Below the pieces are notes generated by a model. The model was given only the letters and a program-made list of their open reading frames with translations, had not been told where the DNA came from and did no database searches. A DNA stretch of 58,881 nucleotides from an uncultured Bacteroidales bacterium (GTDB lineage: Bacteria; Bacteroidota; Bacteroidia; Bacteroidales; Muribaculaceae): contig CANPDU010000019.1 of the NCBI GenBank assembly GCA_947573135.1, forward strand, positions 1 through 58,881. Direction: 5' to 3'. Shown here one piece after another: positions 1 to 7,677 of this stretch. Within the stretch, counting starts at the first letter, position 1; each line of letters begins with the position of its first letter. The position numbers and the translations under genes are program-made.

Positions 1-17
1 ACCGCCCCTTCTACCGG

Positions 18-50
18 AAGCCGGATGACAGAAATGTCACCCGGCTTTCT
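18..50. terminator. Rho-independent-type terminator hairpin
   Basis: AAGCCGG and TGACA arms pair with TGTCA and CCGGCTT around a GAAA tetraloop, followed by TTCTTGATTT. It probably ends a gene lying left of the window. Confidence 0.8.
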
Positions 51-85
51 TGATTTATTTATGTTACGAATTCGGAATTTATGTT

Positions 86-93
86 TATCTTTG
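86..93 (+). promoter_or_regulatory. Bacteroidetes -7 box (TATCTTTG)
   Basis: TATCTTTG matches the Bacteroidetes TAnnTTTG -7 element. It lies 27 bp before the ATG at 120, so transcription would begin downstream of the alternative ATG at 81. This argues for the later start. No good -33 element was found at the expected distance. Confidence 0.5.
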
Positions 94-119
94 TCCATAA
101 TACCATTAAGATACAAGTT

Positions 120-1016
120 ATGAGATATTTTGTCGCTTCCATAGGATTACTGTCTGTTTTGTCTCTGTCGGCGTTTGATCAGTCAGACAAGGTCTATTCG
201 GCAATAGAGAGCGATGATTATGTTAGAGCTGACAGTCTGCTGGGCATTTGGGATGCGGAGAACAGCACGGATCCTGAATTGTTTGTGGCAAAATTCAATC
301 GATACATTAATGAAAGCCGGCATTCTTTTATAGCGCTCACTGATGATGTCGCATCGTCGGGTGAGGCGCTTATGTTCACTGATTCGACCGGCAATGTTGT
401 AGGTTCGTTACGCGAAGGCGTGGAATGGAACGATGCTATGTTTGAACGTGCTTTGGAAGTAATAGAGGACGGCATCAGATTATATCCCGATAGACTTGAT
501 ATGCGTTTCGGGTGTGCGGCGGCATTGTCTATGCGAGATCTTGACGGACGGCTGCTTGATGAACTGAAATCTACGCTCAAATACGGCGAAAAAATCTCTT
601 ACAGGTGGCTTTGGACGGGCAATGAGAAGCTCGAAAAACCTGTGCAAGTTATGCTTGACGGTATGTGGGACTATTGTACCTCTATTTATAATTCAGAGAA
701 AGATGAGCTTGCCTTTGAGCTTAGCGAAGCGCTCCTGAAATATTTTCCTGATGAGTTGAAGTTTATTAATCTGTGCGGAGCCATTAAATATCTCGAAGGA
801 TCGTATGAAGATGCACTCGCTTTTTTCAACAAGGCGTTGGCGCTTTCGCCGGACGATGATATAGTTATCGGCAATATAGCGCAAGTCAATTTTGCTTTGG
901 GTAGGTTTGATGAGGTTGAGAAACTGTGTGATCAGGTTCTGTCGCGTGAAAATGCCGATCCGGAAATGGTTAAATTTGTCAGAGATCTGAAAGCAAAAGC
1001 CCAAGACCGCAGATAG
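120..1016 (+). CDS. TPR-repeat secreted/periplasmic protein
   Basis: A 298-aa protein starting MRYFVASIGLLSVLSLSAFD, which looks like a cleavable signal peptide. An ATG at 81 would add 13 residues, but it sits upstream of a -7 box and would spoil the signal peptide. The C-terminal third contains tetratricopeptide-like helices (for example around LEGSYEDALAFFNKALALSPDD and the following repeat with FALGRFDEVEKLCDQVL). TPR domains mediate protein-protein contacts. No catalytic motif is visible and the partner is unknown. It stands alone, convergent with the antiporter gene that ends 7 bp downstream. Confidence 0.75.
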   Translation: MRYFVASIGLLSVLSLSAFDQSDKVYSAIESDDYVRADSLLGIWDAENSTDPELFVAKFNRYINESRHSFIALTDDVASSGEALMFTDSTGNVVGSLREGVEWNDAMFERALEVIEDGIRLYPDRLDMRFGCAAALSMRDLDGRLLDELKSTLKYGEKISYRWLWTGNEKLEKPVQVMLDGMWDYCTSIYNSEKDELAFELSEALLKYFPDELKFINLCGAIKYLEGSYEDALAFFNKALALSPDDDIVIGNIAQVNFALGRFDEVEKLCDQVLSRENADPEMVKFVRDLKAKAQDRR

Positions 1017-1022
1017 CGCCGC

Positions 1023-2489
1023 TCACTCCTGCAGCTGTGGCTTGAGAACACCGATCTTATAGCCTGTCCAGGCCATGACGAGTGTCATAACGGGCGACAG
1101 AATATTAAATATGCAATATGGAAGGTAGGTGAGCGTTGAGACTCCGAGCACGGTAGACTGTGTGACTCCGCATGAGTTCCACGGGATAAGAACAGACGTT
1201 ACCGATACAGAATCCTCAAGCGTACGGCTCAGGACACGCGGTTGCAGTCCGTAGAGCTGATAGACCTGGCGGTACATGTTGCCGCCTATGATTATAGAAA
1301 GATACTGGTCGGCCGTGCACGCGTTGAGAAAAAGGCCGCTGCCGACAGTAGCGCCGACGATCGACCGACGGTGATTCAGATGCTTGGTGAATGAGTCAGC
1401 GATAGAAGCGAGCATTCCGGTTCCGATCATAGCTGCACCGAAGAGCATTGCGCACAGGACGAGGCACACAGTCGGAAGCATCCCTGTGATGCCTCCGGTA
1501 GATACAAATGAGTCGAGAGTAAGGTTGCCTGTCGACAGATTTGTTTCACTCCAGAGTGTCTTTAGTATTGTAACGATTTGGTCAGTGATTCCGTGAAGCC
1601 CTCTACCGCCGATCTCAGCCAGAATTTGAGGCTGGAAAAGGAATATACCTGCAATGCCGAGACCAGATCCGACGCTGAGTGTGATAAGTGTCGGAATGCG
1701 CAGAGCTATCATAATTCCCACTATCAGGGGAATGATGAGCGTGAGCGGTGAGATATTGAAGGTCGAATGCAGAGCGCTGACAATTTCGCCTGCGTCTCCG
1801 GCTTCAACGTGAGTGCTGAAAACTCCTGCGCACAGAAAGCATATAAGGGCGATCGACATGGCGGGTATAGACGTGATCATAAGAAAGCGTATATGGTCAA
1901 ATAAATCGACGCCACAGCTCGACGAGGCAATGACAGTGGTATCGCTAAGCGGCGACACTTTATCGCCGAAATACGCGCCGGAAATGATCGCCCCGGCGAT
2001 CCAGCCTTCGCCGTAACCCATAAATTTGCCGATGCCGATGAAGGCGACTCCAATTGTGGCTATAGTTGTCCACGAACTTCCGGTCAGCACGGAGACAAGC
2101 GCGCACACGGCGCATGTGGTGACAAGAAAGAATGTCGGATTGAGAAGTTTTATTCCATAATCAACCAGTGTCGGAACGACTCCCGAAAGCAGCCACGTTG
2201 TTGAAATAAGGGCGATGAGCAGCAACAGCGGCACTGCCGGCAGGATCTGGGCCGAGCTGCGCTTGAGACCGTTCATGAGGCGTTCGGGTGAAAGTGTGCG
2301 GCTGAAAGCTGACAGTGCGACTGCAACAATTGCCGAGACGAGCAGTACGATGTGGCTGTAGTCAGAAATAGCGCTTCCGCCGGCAAAGATGATAATGCCG
2401 ATTAAGGAGAGAAGCATAAAAAAGACCGGAGCAAGCGACAGCGTCAGCGACGGGGTGCCTTTGGCGATAAAATGTCTGGATATGTTCAA
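1023..2489 (-). CDS. nhaC: NhaC-family Na+/H+ antiporter
   Basis: A polytopic inner-membrane protein with about a dozen hydrophobic segments and glycine/serine-rich motifs typical of NhaC, for example ISGAYFGDKVSPLSDTT and NACTADQYLSIIIGGNMY. NhaC exchanges Na+ for H+ and helps with sodium and alkaline stress. The reading frame is open to 2624, but the first 45 residues (MHKNILFS...) do not look like a family N-terminus. The start is therefore placed at the TTG at 2489 (LNISRHFIAKGTPSL), just before the first transmembrane helix; this start is uncertain. Convergent with the TPR gene and divergent from ssrA. Substrate specificity within the ion-transporter superfamily is inferred from family only. 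Confidence 0.85.
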   Translation of the reverse strand: MNISRHFIAKGTPSLTLSLAPVFFMLLSLIGIIIFAGGSAISDYSHIVLLVSAIVAVALSAFSRTLSPERLMNGLKRSSAQILPAVPLLLLIALISTTWLLSGVVPTLVDYGIKLLNPTFFLVTTCAVCALVSVLTGSSWTTIATIGVAFIGIGKFMGYGEGWIAGAIISGAYFGDKVSPLSDTTVIASSSCGVDLFDHIRFLMITSIPAMSIALICFLCAGVFSTHVEAGDAGEIVSALHSTFNISPLTLIIPLIVGIMIALRIPTLITLSVGSGLGIAGIFLFQPQILAEIGGRGLHGITDQIVTILKTLWSETNLSTGNLTLDSFVSTGGITGMLPTVCLVLCAMLFGAAMIGTGMLASIADSFTKHLNHRRSIVGATVGSGLFLNACTADQYLSIIIGGNMYRQVYQLYGLQPRVLSRTLEDSVSVTSVLIPWNSCGVTQSTVLGVSTLTYLPYCIFNILSPVMTLVMAWTGYKIGVLKPQLQE

Positions 2490-2662
2490 TGTTAAAACCT
2501 TAGAATTGTTATAAATCCGGAAAATGATTGCAAAGATAATAAATATATGGCTAACTGCGAGAGAATTATCCTTCGGATAGCATTTATTGGCCGAAAAAAC
2601 AGAAAAAAGTATATTTTTGTGCAAAAATACGCGAGATATGCAAAATTAACGTTAAATGAGTG

Positions 2663-2692
2663 TTGACGAATGGAGACAATTGCTTACCTTTG
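2663..2692 (+). promoter_or_regulatory. ssrA promoter
   Basis: TTG (2663-2665), a 19-bp spacer, then TACCTTTG (2685-2692) match the Bacteroidetes sigma-ABfr promoter. A small hairpin, TGAAGC-acat-GCTTCA (2698-2713), lies between the expected transcription start and the mature tmRNA 5' end and may be part of the processed leader. Confidence 0.7.
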
Positions 2693-2727
2693 TCGTGTGA
2701 AGCACATGCTTCAGGCTTTGACAAAAC

Positions 2728-3124
2728 GGGGTTGACTGGTTTTGACAGCGTGTAGAAGTGGTGTGTAAGCGTGCAGAGCAATGATGGCTACGCTCTTTAA
2801 TCTGGGACATCAGCAATTTTAAATGGCGAAAATAACTACGCTCTTGCTGCTTGATTGAAGTACAGTAGATCAGCTTAATCTCAGCAACAGTTGCAGAGAC
2901 AAGACATCGCCCGATCGTCCTTTTTCCGAGACGGATCGAACTGGCGGTGCAGGTAAATCGGAAATAGGAGATCAAGAGTCTCGCGCGATCTCCGAAATTT
3001 TAGAGACTAAGGCCGCGGTTGGTTGTCCTCCGCCTGCCACGGCACGAAAATCAAGCAAGGAATACGCACGTAGAAAGCTCATTAGTTCCGCGTTTGGACG
3101 GGGGTTCAAATCCCCCCAACTCCA
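2728..3124 (+). ncRNA. ssrA: Transfer-messenger RNA (tmRNA)
   Basis: Rescues stalled ribosomes by trans-translation. The 5' end GGGGTTGACTGG pairs with CAACTCC (3117-3123) to form the tRNA-like acceptor stem, with one G-U pair; the discriminator A is at 3124. The T arm is seen in GGGGTTCAAATCCCCC. The mRNA-like part encodes NGENNYALAA followed by TGA (2822-2854), the Bacteroidales-type degradation tag. The CCA tail is not encoded: the DNA reads CTA after the discriminator, so it must be added enzymatically. Pseudoknot regions occupy the stretch between 2860 and 3060. Confidence 0.95.
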
Positions 3125-3218
3125 CTATGTAGTTTTTTGCCGAGGCAAAGCGCCTGCGGCGATGACCGAACTAAATCGGAAAATTCGAGACTTATCGGCC
3201 TTTGGCCGCTTTGTTTAC

Positions 3219-3259
3219 AAATAAACCTCGGACTCTACAAATAGTTCCGAGGTTTATTT
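3219..3259. terminator. Bidirectional terminator between ssrA and the nitroreductase-like gene
   Basis: AAATAAACCTCGGA (3219-3232) and TCCGAGGTTTATTT (3246-3259) form a perfect 14-bp stem with A/T-rich ends on both sides, so it can serve both the tmRNA and the convergent gene ending at 3289. Confidence 0.85.
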
Positions 3260-3288
3260 ATATCCGGTTAGATCGGTTTTTGCTGAGT

Positions 3289-4083
3289 TTATTCCGGTCG
3301 GTAGGAGATTAGGTATTTCATGTTGTCGGGAGGGGTTGGGGCTGTGGTGTCGGCGGCGAAGATGCCGGCGTGACTGTAGAATTTTTCTGTTTCGTAGAAA
3401 TGACATAGCCCGATGCCGCAGTCGATGATGGCGAATTTGCTCTTAGGCATATAGTAGAAATGTACGGTCTCTCCGATGACAAGTGCGCGCCACGGCTGTG
3501 AATTGGTCGACGACGGGGCGAGACGCAGCATCTCAAGTGCTGTGCCATAGCGGCTGTTTGGGCTGAGAGGTGTAGCGAAATCTGTATCGAAAAACAGTTT
3601 TTCGAAAGGTTTACGGCGATCGCTGCCGACAGCGGCACGCATGATCTTCTCGCGAAATGACAGTCCGGAGGGAACGCCTACGGGACTGACGATGCGGAGT
3701 TGCTGTCCTTCAGTCCATGTGTCCGCCAGACGGTCGAAATCCGATCCTTTGAAAGTGCCGCCTATCCAGCAAGTGCCGAGACCGAGCTGCCAAGCTTTCA
3801 GCACAATCTGTTCGAACACAAAACCGATGCTCAGTTCTGACTGACGGGAATCGGTGCCGGCGACAAGAAAGTAAGTCATGGCGCCTTTGATGACTCCGTA
3901 GGTGCTTGGCCTGAAGCCGTCGCTGAGATCAAAATCATTCAGTTTTATAGATATATCACCTTCGAAAGGATCATATGCGTTATTGATGGCTTTGAAAAGT
4001 TCGGACGATGCGGTGCGCGACAACGGCGCTCCGTTGTAGGTGCGGACTGACCGCCGCTCCTGGATGGCTTCTATAATATTCAT
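3289..4083 (-). CDS. Nitroreductase-like protein (TM1586-type)
   Basis: A 264-aa protein with the nitroreductase N-terminal signature NIIEAIQERRSVRTYNG and a middle segment LGTCWIGGTFKGSDF, resembling the TM1586 nitroreductase group in which two half-domains are fused in one chain. A second half begins near RLAPSSTNSQPWRALV, the typical NSQPW flavin-binding motif. The family binds FMN and reduces nitro or quinone compounds; the natural substrate is not known. It follows pncB by only 9 bp on the same strand. pncB supplies NAD precursors, so a shared transcript for a nicotinamide-cofactor-using enzyme is plausible but unproven. Confidence 0.8.
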   Translation of the reverse strand: MNIIEAIQERRSVRTYNGAPLSRTASSELFKAINNAYDPFEGDISIKLNDFDLSDGFRPSTYGVIKGAMTYFLVAGTDSRQSELSIGFVFEQIVLKAWQLGLGTCWIGGTFKGSDFDRLADTWTEGQQLRIVSPVGVPSGLSFREKIMRAAVGSDRRKPFEKLFFDTDFATPLSPNSRYGTALEMLRLAPSSTNSQPWRALVIGETVHFYYMPKSKFAIIDCGIGLCHFYETEKFYSHAGIFAADTTAPTPPDNMKYLISYRPE

Positions 4084-4092
4084 AAGTGATGA

Positions 4093-5298
4093 TTATTCGG
4101 TGAGATGAAGTGTTTCGAGAAAACGACGCACGGTAGCCGGATCGCCGGTGTACTTTCCCGCGTCCTCGCTAAGTTTACATGTCTGCGAGTAGAAAGGCCA
4201 AGATTCCGTTATCTTGACATCAGTAAGTTTGATCACGATGTTGCGCGGCTTTACGCCCGGAAAATCGTTGGTGAAATGTGTTCCGATGCCGAACGACGGG
4301 CGACATTTGCCGTCGGCATACAGTTTTATTTCTATCGCGCGGTCAATATCAAGCGCGTTACTGAACACTACCTGTTTTGTCTGCGGATCAATATTGAGAC
4401 TGCGGTATTTTTCAACGATAAGATCAAGCTGGCGGAAATTGTCGCCGCTGTCGACACGCAGTCCTTTGAACATATTGGCGTAGTCTTCCGAAAAATTCAG
4501 ACTGAAGATGCGCCAGCCGTATGTGTCGTAGAGAAATGTTCCCAGTGCTCCCCTGTAGGTCAGCGCCCAGACCTTCATCGCTATATTGTTGGCCATAAGC
4601 GGGCCGTACATGCCGGCTATGGCGCAGATAAGTTCGTGGGCCATCGTGCCGATAGGTGTAAGGTCATATTTCATGGCCAGATAGACATTGCTTGTTCCGA
4701 CAAAACGCCCCGGGCCATTCATATCCGCGTTGCATTCAGACATGGCGCGTACGGCAGTGTCCTGAGCATCAAACGACGCACGCCGGCGTGTGCCGAAATC
4801 ACTGAATTCACAACCTGCGTCGATCAGCCTGTGTGCTTTCTGACGCGAGCGTTCGTAGAAGCCGTCATAATCGAGACGGTTGGTCTCGCCGGTCATGATA
4901 TAATAGAGCTCAGATATGATGGCAAGCACTTTGACTTCAAGCAAAATCGTATTGCTCCACGATCCCTCGAATTCGATTTCGAGGCGCCCGTCTGAATTCT
5001 GATCTATTCTGACGCACCGGCTGTCGTAACGGTATCCTTTGAGAAAACTGTAGAACCACGACGGAATGTAGGGGCATTTGCGTTTCATGAATGCAATCTC
5101 CTCGTCGGTTATAACGAGATCTTCGAGCATCTTGATCTGCCGGCGCAGAGCATCGGCGAAGCCGTCGGGATAAACCGTGTTGTCGCGGTCTGTAAAGTGA
5201 TATTTCACTTGTGTGCGCGGATAATTCTGGATCACGGCGCAGCACATCGTGAATTTATAGAGATCGTCGTCAGTGAAGTGGGTGATAATAGGTCGCAT
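4093..5298 (-). CDS. pncB: Nicotinate phosphoribosyltransferase
   Basis: A 401-aa enzyme that joins nicotinate and PRPP to give nicotinate mononucleotide, the first step of the Preiss-Handler NAD salvage route in the cytoplasm. Family hallmarks are the N-terminal TDDDLYKFTMC, the phosphate-binding segment FGTRRRASFDAQ, and RVDSGDNFRQLD in the C-terminal half. Its length fits bacterial PncB. The start ATG at 5298 gives MRPIITHFTDDDLYKF, matching the family. It is the first gene of a likely two-gene transcript with the nitroreductase-like gene. Confidence 0.95.
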   Translation of the reverse strand: MRPIITHFTDDDLYKFTMCCAVIQNYPRTQVKYHFTDRDNTVYPDGFADALRRQIKMLEDLVITDEEIAFMKRKCPYIPSWFYSFLKGYRYDSRCVRIDQNSDGRLEIEFEGSWSNTILLEVKVLAIISELYYIMTGETNRLDYDGFYERSRQKAHRLIDAGCEFSDFGTRRRASFDAQDTAVRAMSECNADMNGPGRFVGTSNVYLAMKYDLTPIGTMAHELICAIAGMYGPLMANNIAMKVWALTYRGALGTFLYDTYGWRIFSLNFSEDYANMFKGLRVDSGDNFRQLDLIVEKYRSLNIDPQTKQVVFSNALDIDRAIEIKLYADGKCRPSFGIGTHFTNDFPGVKPRNIVIKLTDVKITESWPFYSQTCKLSEDAGKYTGDPATVRRFLETLHLTE

Positions 5299-5372
5299 AA
5301 GTCGTTAAGAATATGTTGTGCCGCTTGAAAATTTACTGTAAGATTAAAACTGCCGACAGAGCGACAATGTTG

Positions 5373-6296
5373 TCACGCCGGGCAGACGATCGACAATATT
5401 TTCCGGCATATGGCGGCAATCTGTGCGTCGGCGTCGTCCTGACTGCCCGGGAAATCTTTTGTGAGAATGGCCACAGCAAGCGAGCGTCCGTCGGGGAGCT
5501 CGATATAGGCCACATCATTGACGGCGACTATCTCGCCACGATCATTCGTGTAGCCACTGCCTGTGCGGTGATAGAGCTTTGCGCCGGAAACGTCCCCTAC
5601 AGCGGCCGCGATACGGTTTTCAGCGCTGCGGCATTCGCTGAGCCATTGCCTGATCGCAGCCTGTTTTTCAGGCGATACGAGCGAGTCATTGAAGACTTTG
5701 TAGATCAGGACCGCGCACGACAGCGGCGAGCTGTTGTTGAGATAGCTGAGGTCGTGATCGGCCTGCATCTGGCGCTCGGTGTATGCGAGAGAAAACGATT
5801 CCGGCACATTCCACCTGCGTATTATCGAGTCTGTAGCGGCGACCGATACGATGCGGTCAAACAGTATGTTGCTTGCATTGTTGTCGCTGTGGATCAGCAT
5901 ATAACCCATAAGCTGTCCGACGCTTAATTCCAGATCGCCCTCGGGGTAATCTTTGAGCATGGGGCTCCATGTATTGGGTGAAACGTCGCTGCGGCTGATA
6001 AAAAGTGTCGTATCCAATGTCATGCCCTGCTTGTCGAGAACGTCAGCGACTGCGAGAGCCTCATGAAGTTTAAACACGCTCATCAGCGGATATCCCGCAG
6101 CTTCGCCGGCAGTGACAGTATCGCCGTCAGAGGTGATTACGGCAACTCCGACCGAGCCTGATGCGGCACTGACTAACGAATCAAGGCTGTCGGTCAGAAC
6201 TGACGCCACCGGATCCGGAGACTTGCGGCCGCACGACGACAATGCAATAATAACGGCCAGCAGTGAGCAGAAAGATGAGATACGATAATTTTTCAT
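5373..6296 (-). CDS. Class A beta-lactamase, lipoprotein (CfxA/CblA-like)
   Basis: A 307-aa serine beta-lactamase of the subclass typical of Bacteroidetes. Visible motifs are the active-site S73-V-F-K76, the S137-D-N139 loop, an omega-loop Glu in YTERQMQ (E174, with N188 downstream) and R244-T-G, the position equivalent to KTG. The N-terminus MKNYRISSFCSLLAVIIALSSC ends in a lipobox-like ALSSC, so the protein is probably anchored to a membrane facing the periplasm. It hydrolyses beta-lactam rings; the spectrum cannot be read from the sequence. No insertion sequence lies beside it, so it appears to be a resident gene rather than a recent acquisition. It shares its upstream region divergently with the esterase gene. 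Confidence 0.88.
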   Translation of the reverse strand: MKNYRISSFCSLLAVIIALSSCGRKSPDPVASVLTDSLDSLVSAASGSVGVAVITSDGDTVTAGEAAGYPLMSVFKLHEALAVADVLDKQGMTLDTTLFISRSDVSPNTWSPMLKDYPEGDLELSVGQLMGYMLIHSDNNASNILFDRIVSVAATDSIIRRWNVPESFSLAYTERQMQADHDLSYLNNSSPLSCAVLIYKVFNDSLVSPEKQAAIRQWLSECRSAENRIAAAVGDVSGAKLYHRTGSGYTNDRGEIVAVNDVAYIELPDGRSLAVAILTKDFPGSQDDADAQIAAICRKILSIVCPA

Positions 6297-6356
6297 TTTA
6301 ATAGTAGTATTTATTCACTGCAAAGTTACGAAAATATAGATTTGGCAGAAACGGCT

Positions 6357-6388
6357 CTTGCATATAAGAAGCGGTTGTCTTATTTTTG
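6357..6388 (+). promoter_or_regulatory. Promoter of the esterase gene
   Basis: CTTG (6357-6360), a 20-bp spacer, then TATTTTTG (6381-6388). It fits the Bacteroidetes promoter and gives a leader of about 30 nt before the ATG at 6425. Confidence 0.6.
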
Positions 6389-6424
6389 CATCAGTAAAAC
6401 AATCAGAATCAAGTAAAATCAGAC

Positions 6425-7582
6425 ATGAAAAAGACAATTGTAACATTTATCGCGCTGGCGTGCGGCGCGGCAGTGCAGATCTTTGCCCAGCAGGCGATCT
6501 GGGGTGTGCCCTCAATCATTTCTCCCGAAGTCAGCACCGACCGCACCGTGACATTCCGTCTCAATGCTCCTAATGCTCAGAAAGTCATGATCACAGGCGA
6601 TTTTCTGAAATCAGGGGTAGTCGAAATGGAGAAGGACACCTCCGGCATATGGACTTTCACTTCCGAGGCCATCAATCCTGAAATGTACAGATACAATTAT
6701 ATTGTCGACGGGCTGACAATAGCTGATCCGGCCAATGTGTTCGAGGTACGCGACGCATGCACGGTGTTCAACTATTTCCTCGTACCCGGCGAGGGATCGC
6801 GGCTCTATGAGATCAACGATGTCGACCACGGGACTGTTGCGAAAGTCTGGTATGATTCGCCTGCGCTCGGCATGAAGCGACGCATGAGCATTTACACTCC
6901 TCCGGGCTATGAGACATCGGGCGACCGACGCTATCCGGTGCTCTATCTGCTTCACGGCATGGGCGGCGACGAAGAAGCATGGCTTACTCAGGGCCGTGCG
7001 GCTCAGATTCTTGACAATCTTATCGCTGAAGGCGCAGTCGAGCCTATGATCGTCGTGATGCCTAACGGCAACGCTTCGCAGGAAGCGGCTCCCGGCGAGA
7101 CACATTTCGGACTCGTGCCCCCAACGGTCGCGCTGCCTCATACGATGGACGGAGCGTTCGAAGAAGCCTTCCCCGATATTATCGCTTATGTTGACCGGAC
7201 ATACCGTACAAAAGCTGACAAACAGCACCGCGCGATTGCCGGACTGTCGATGGGCGGCTTCCATTCATTGCACACTTCGAAGCAGTATCCTGACATGTTT
7301 GATTATGTCGGTCTCTTCTCGGCTGCGATCAATCCGCGGGTCGAAGGATCGGAAATATATAAAGACCGCGAGGCGAAGCTCCGCCGTCAGTTTGCCGACG
7401 CTCCCAAACTTTACTGGATCGCGATCGGCAAAGACGACTTCCTGTATAAGGACAACGAGGCATACCGCAAAGCACTTGACGATATGGGCGTAAAATATGA
7501 TTATCATGAATCAGCCGGAGGCCACATCTGGAAAAACTGGCGCGCCTATCTGAGCGACTTTACCCGACGCCTGTTCAGATAG
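6425..7582 (+). CDS. Secreted CE1-like esterase with N-terminal immunoglobulin-like domain
   Basis: A 385-aa protein. A signal peptide (MKKTIVTFIALACGAAVQIFA) is followed by an early-set beta-sandwich of the CBM48/E-set type (about residues 30-125, with SPEVSTDRTVTFRLNAPNA). The rest is an alpha/beta-hydrolase of the esterase D/carbohydrate esterase 1 family, with LYLLHGMGGDE for the oxyanion region and G-L-S275-M-G as the nucleophile elbow. The likely catalytic His is H367 in SAGGHIW, and the acid is near GKDD. Related enzymes remove feruloyl or acetyl groups from plant polysaccharides. A decayed duplicate of its last 80 codons lies at 9374-9613, showing that paralogues existed nearby. Confidence 0.88.
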   Translation: MKKTIVTFIALACGAAVQIFAQQAIWGVPSIISPEVSTDRTVTFRLNAPNAQKVMITGDFLKSGVVEMEKDTSGIWTFTSEAINPEMYRYNYIVDGLTIADPANVFEVRDACTVFNYFLVPGEGSRLYEINDVDHGTVAKVWYDSPALGMKRRMSIYTPPGYETSGDRRYPVLYLLHGMGGDEEAWLTQGRAAQILDNLIAEGAVEPMIVVMPNGNASQEAAPGETHFGLVPPTVALPHTMDGAFEEAFPDIIAYVDRTYRTKADKQHRAIAGLSMGGFHSLHTSKQYPDMFDYVGLFSAAINPRVEGSEIYKDREAKLRRQFADAPKLYWIAIGKDDFLYKDNEAYRKALDDMGVKYDYHESAGGHIWKNWRAYLSDFTRRLFR

Positions 7583-7677
7583 CCGGATTGCATTTTTCCG
7601 TTAAAATTTTGTAACGGTTTATGAGTTTCTGTGTCTTGTAAAAAGATAGTAATTTTTAAAGTGCAATAGATTTTATT

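Noticed and set aside
81-119. Earlier ATG for the TPR protein
   Set aside because: It contains the -7 box at 86-93 and would put 13 extra residues before a good signal peptide.
2652-2975. Minus-strand frame covering ssrA
   Set aside because: The region is the tmRNA gene; the frame is antisense and has no protein features.
4105-4995. Long open frame on the plus strand opposite pncB
   Set aside because: It is the antisense of a certain pncB gene and has no family features; high G+C third positions keep the frame open.
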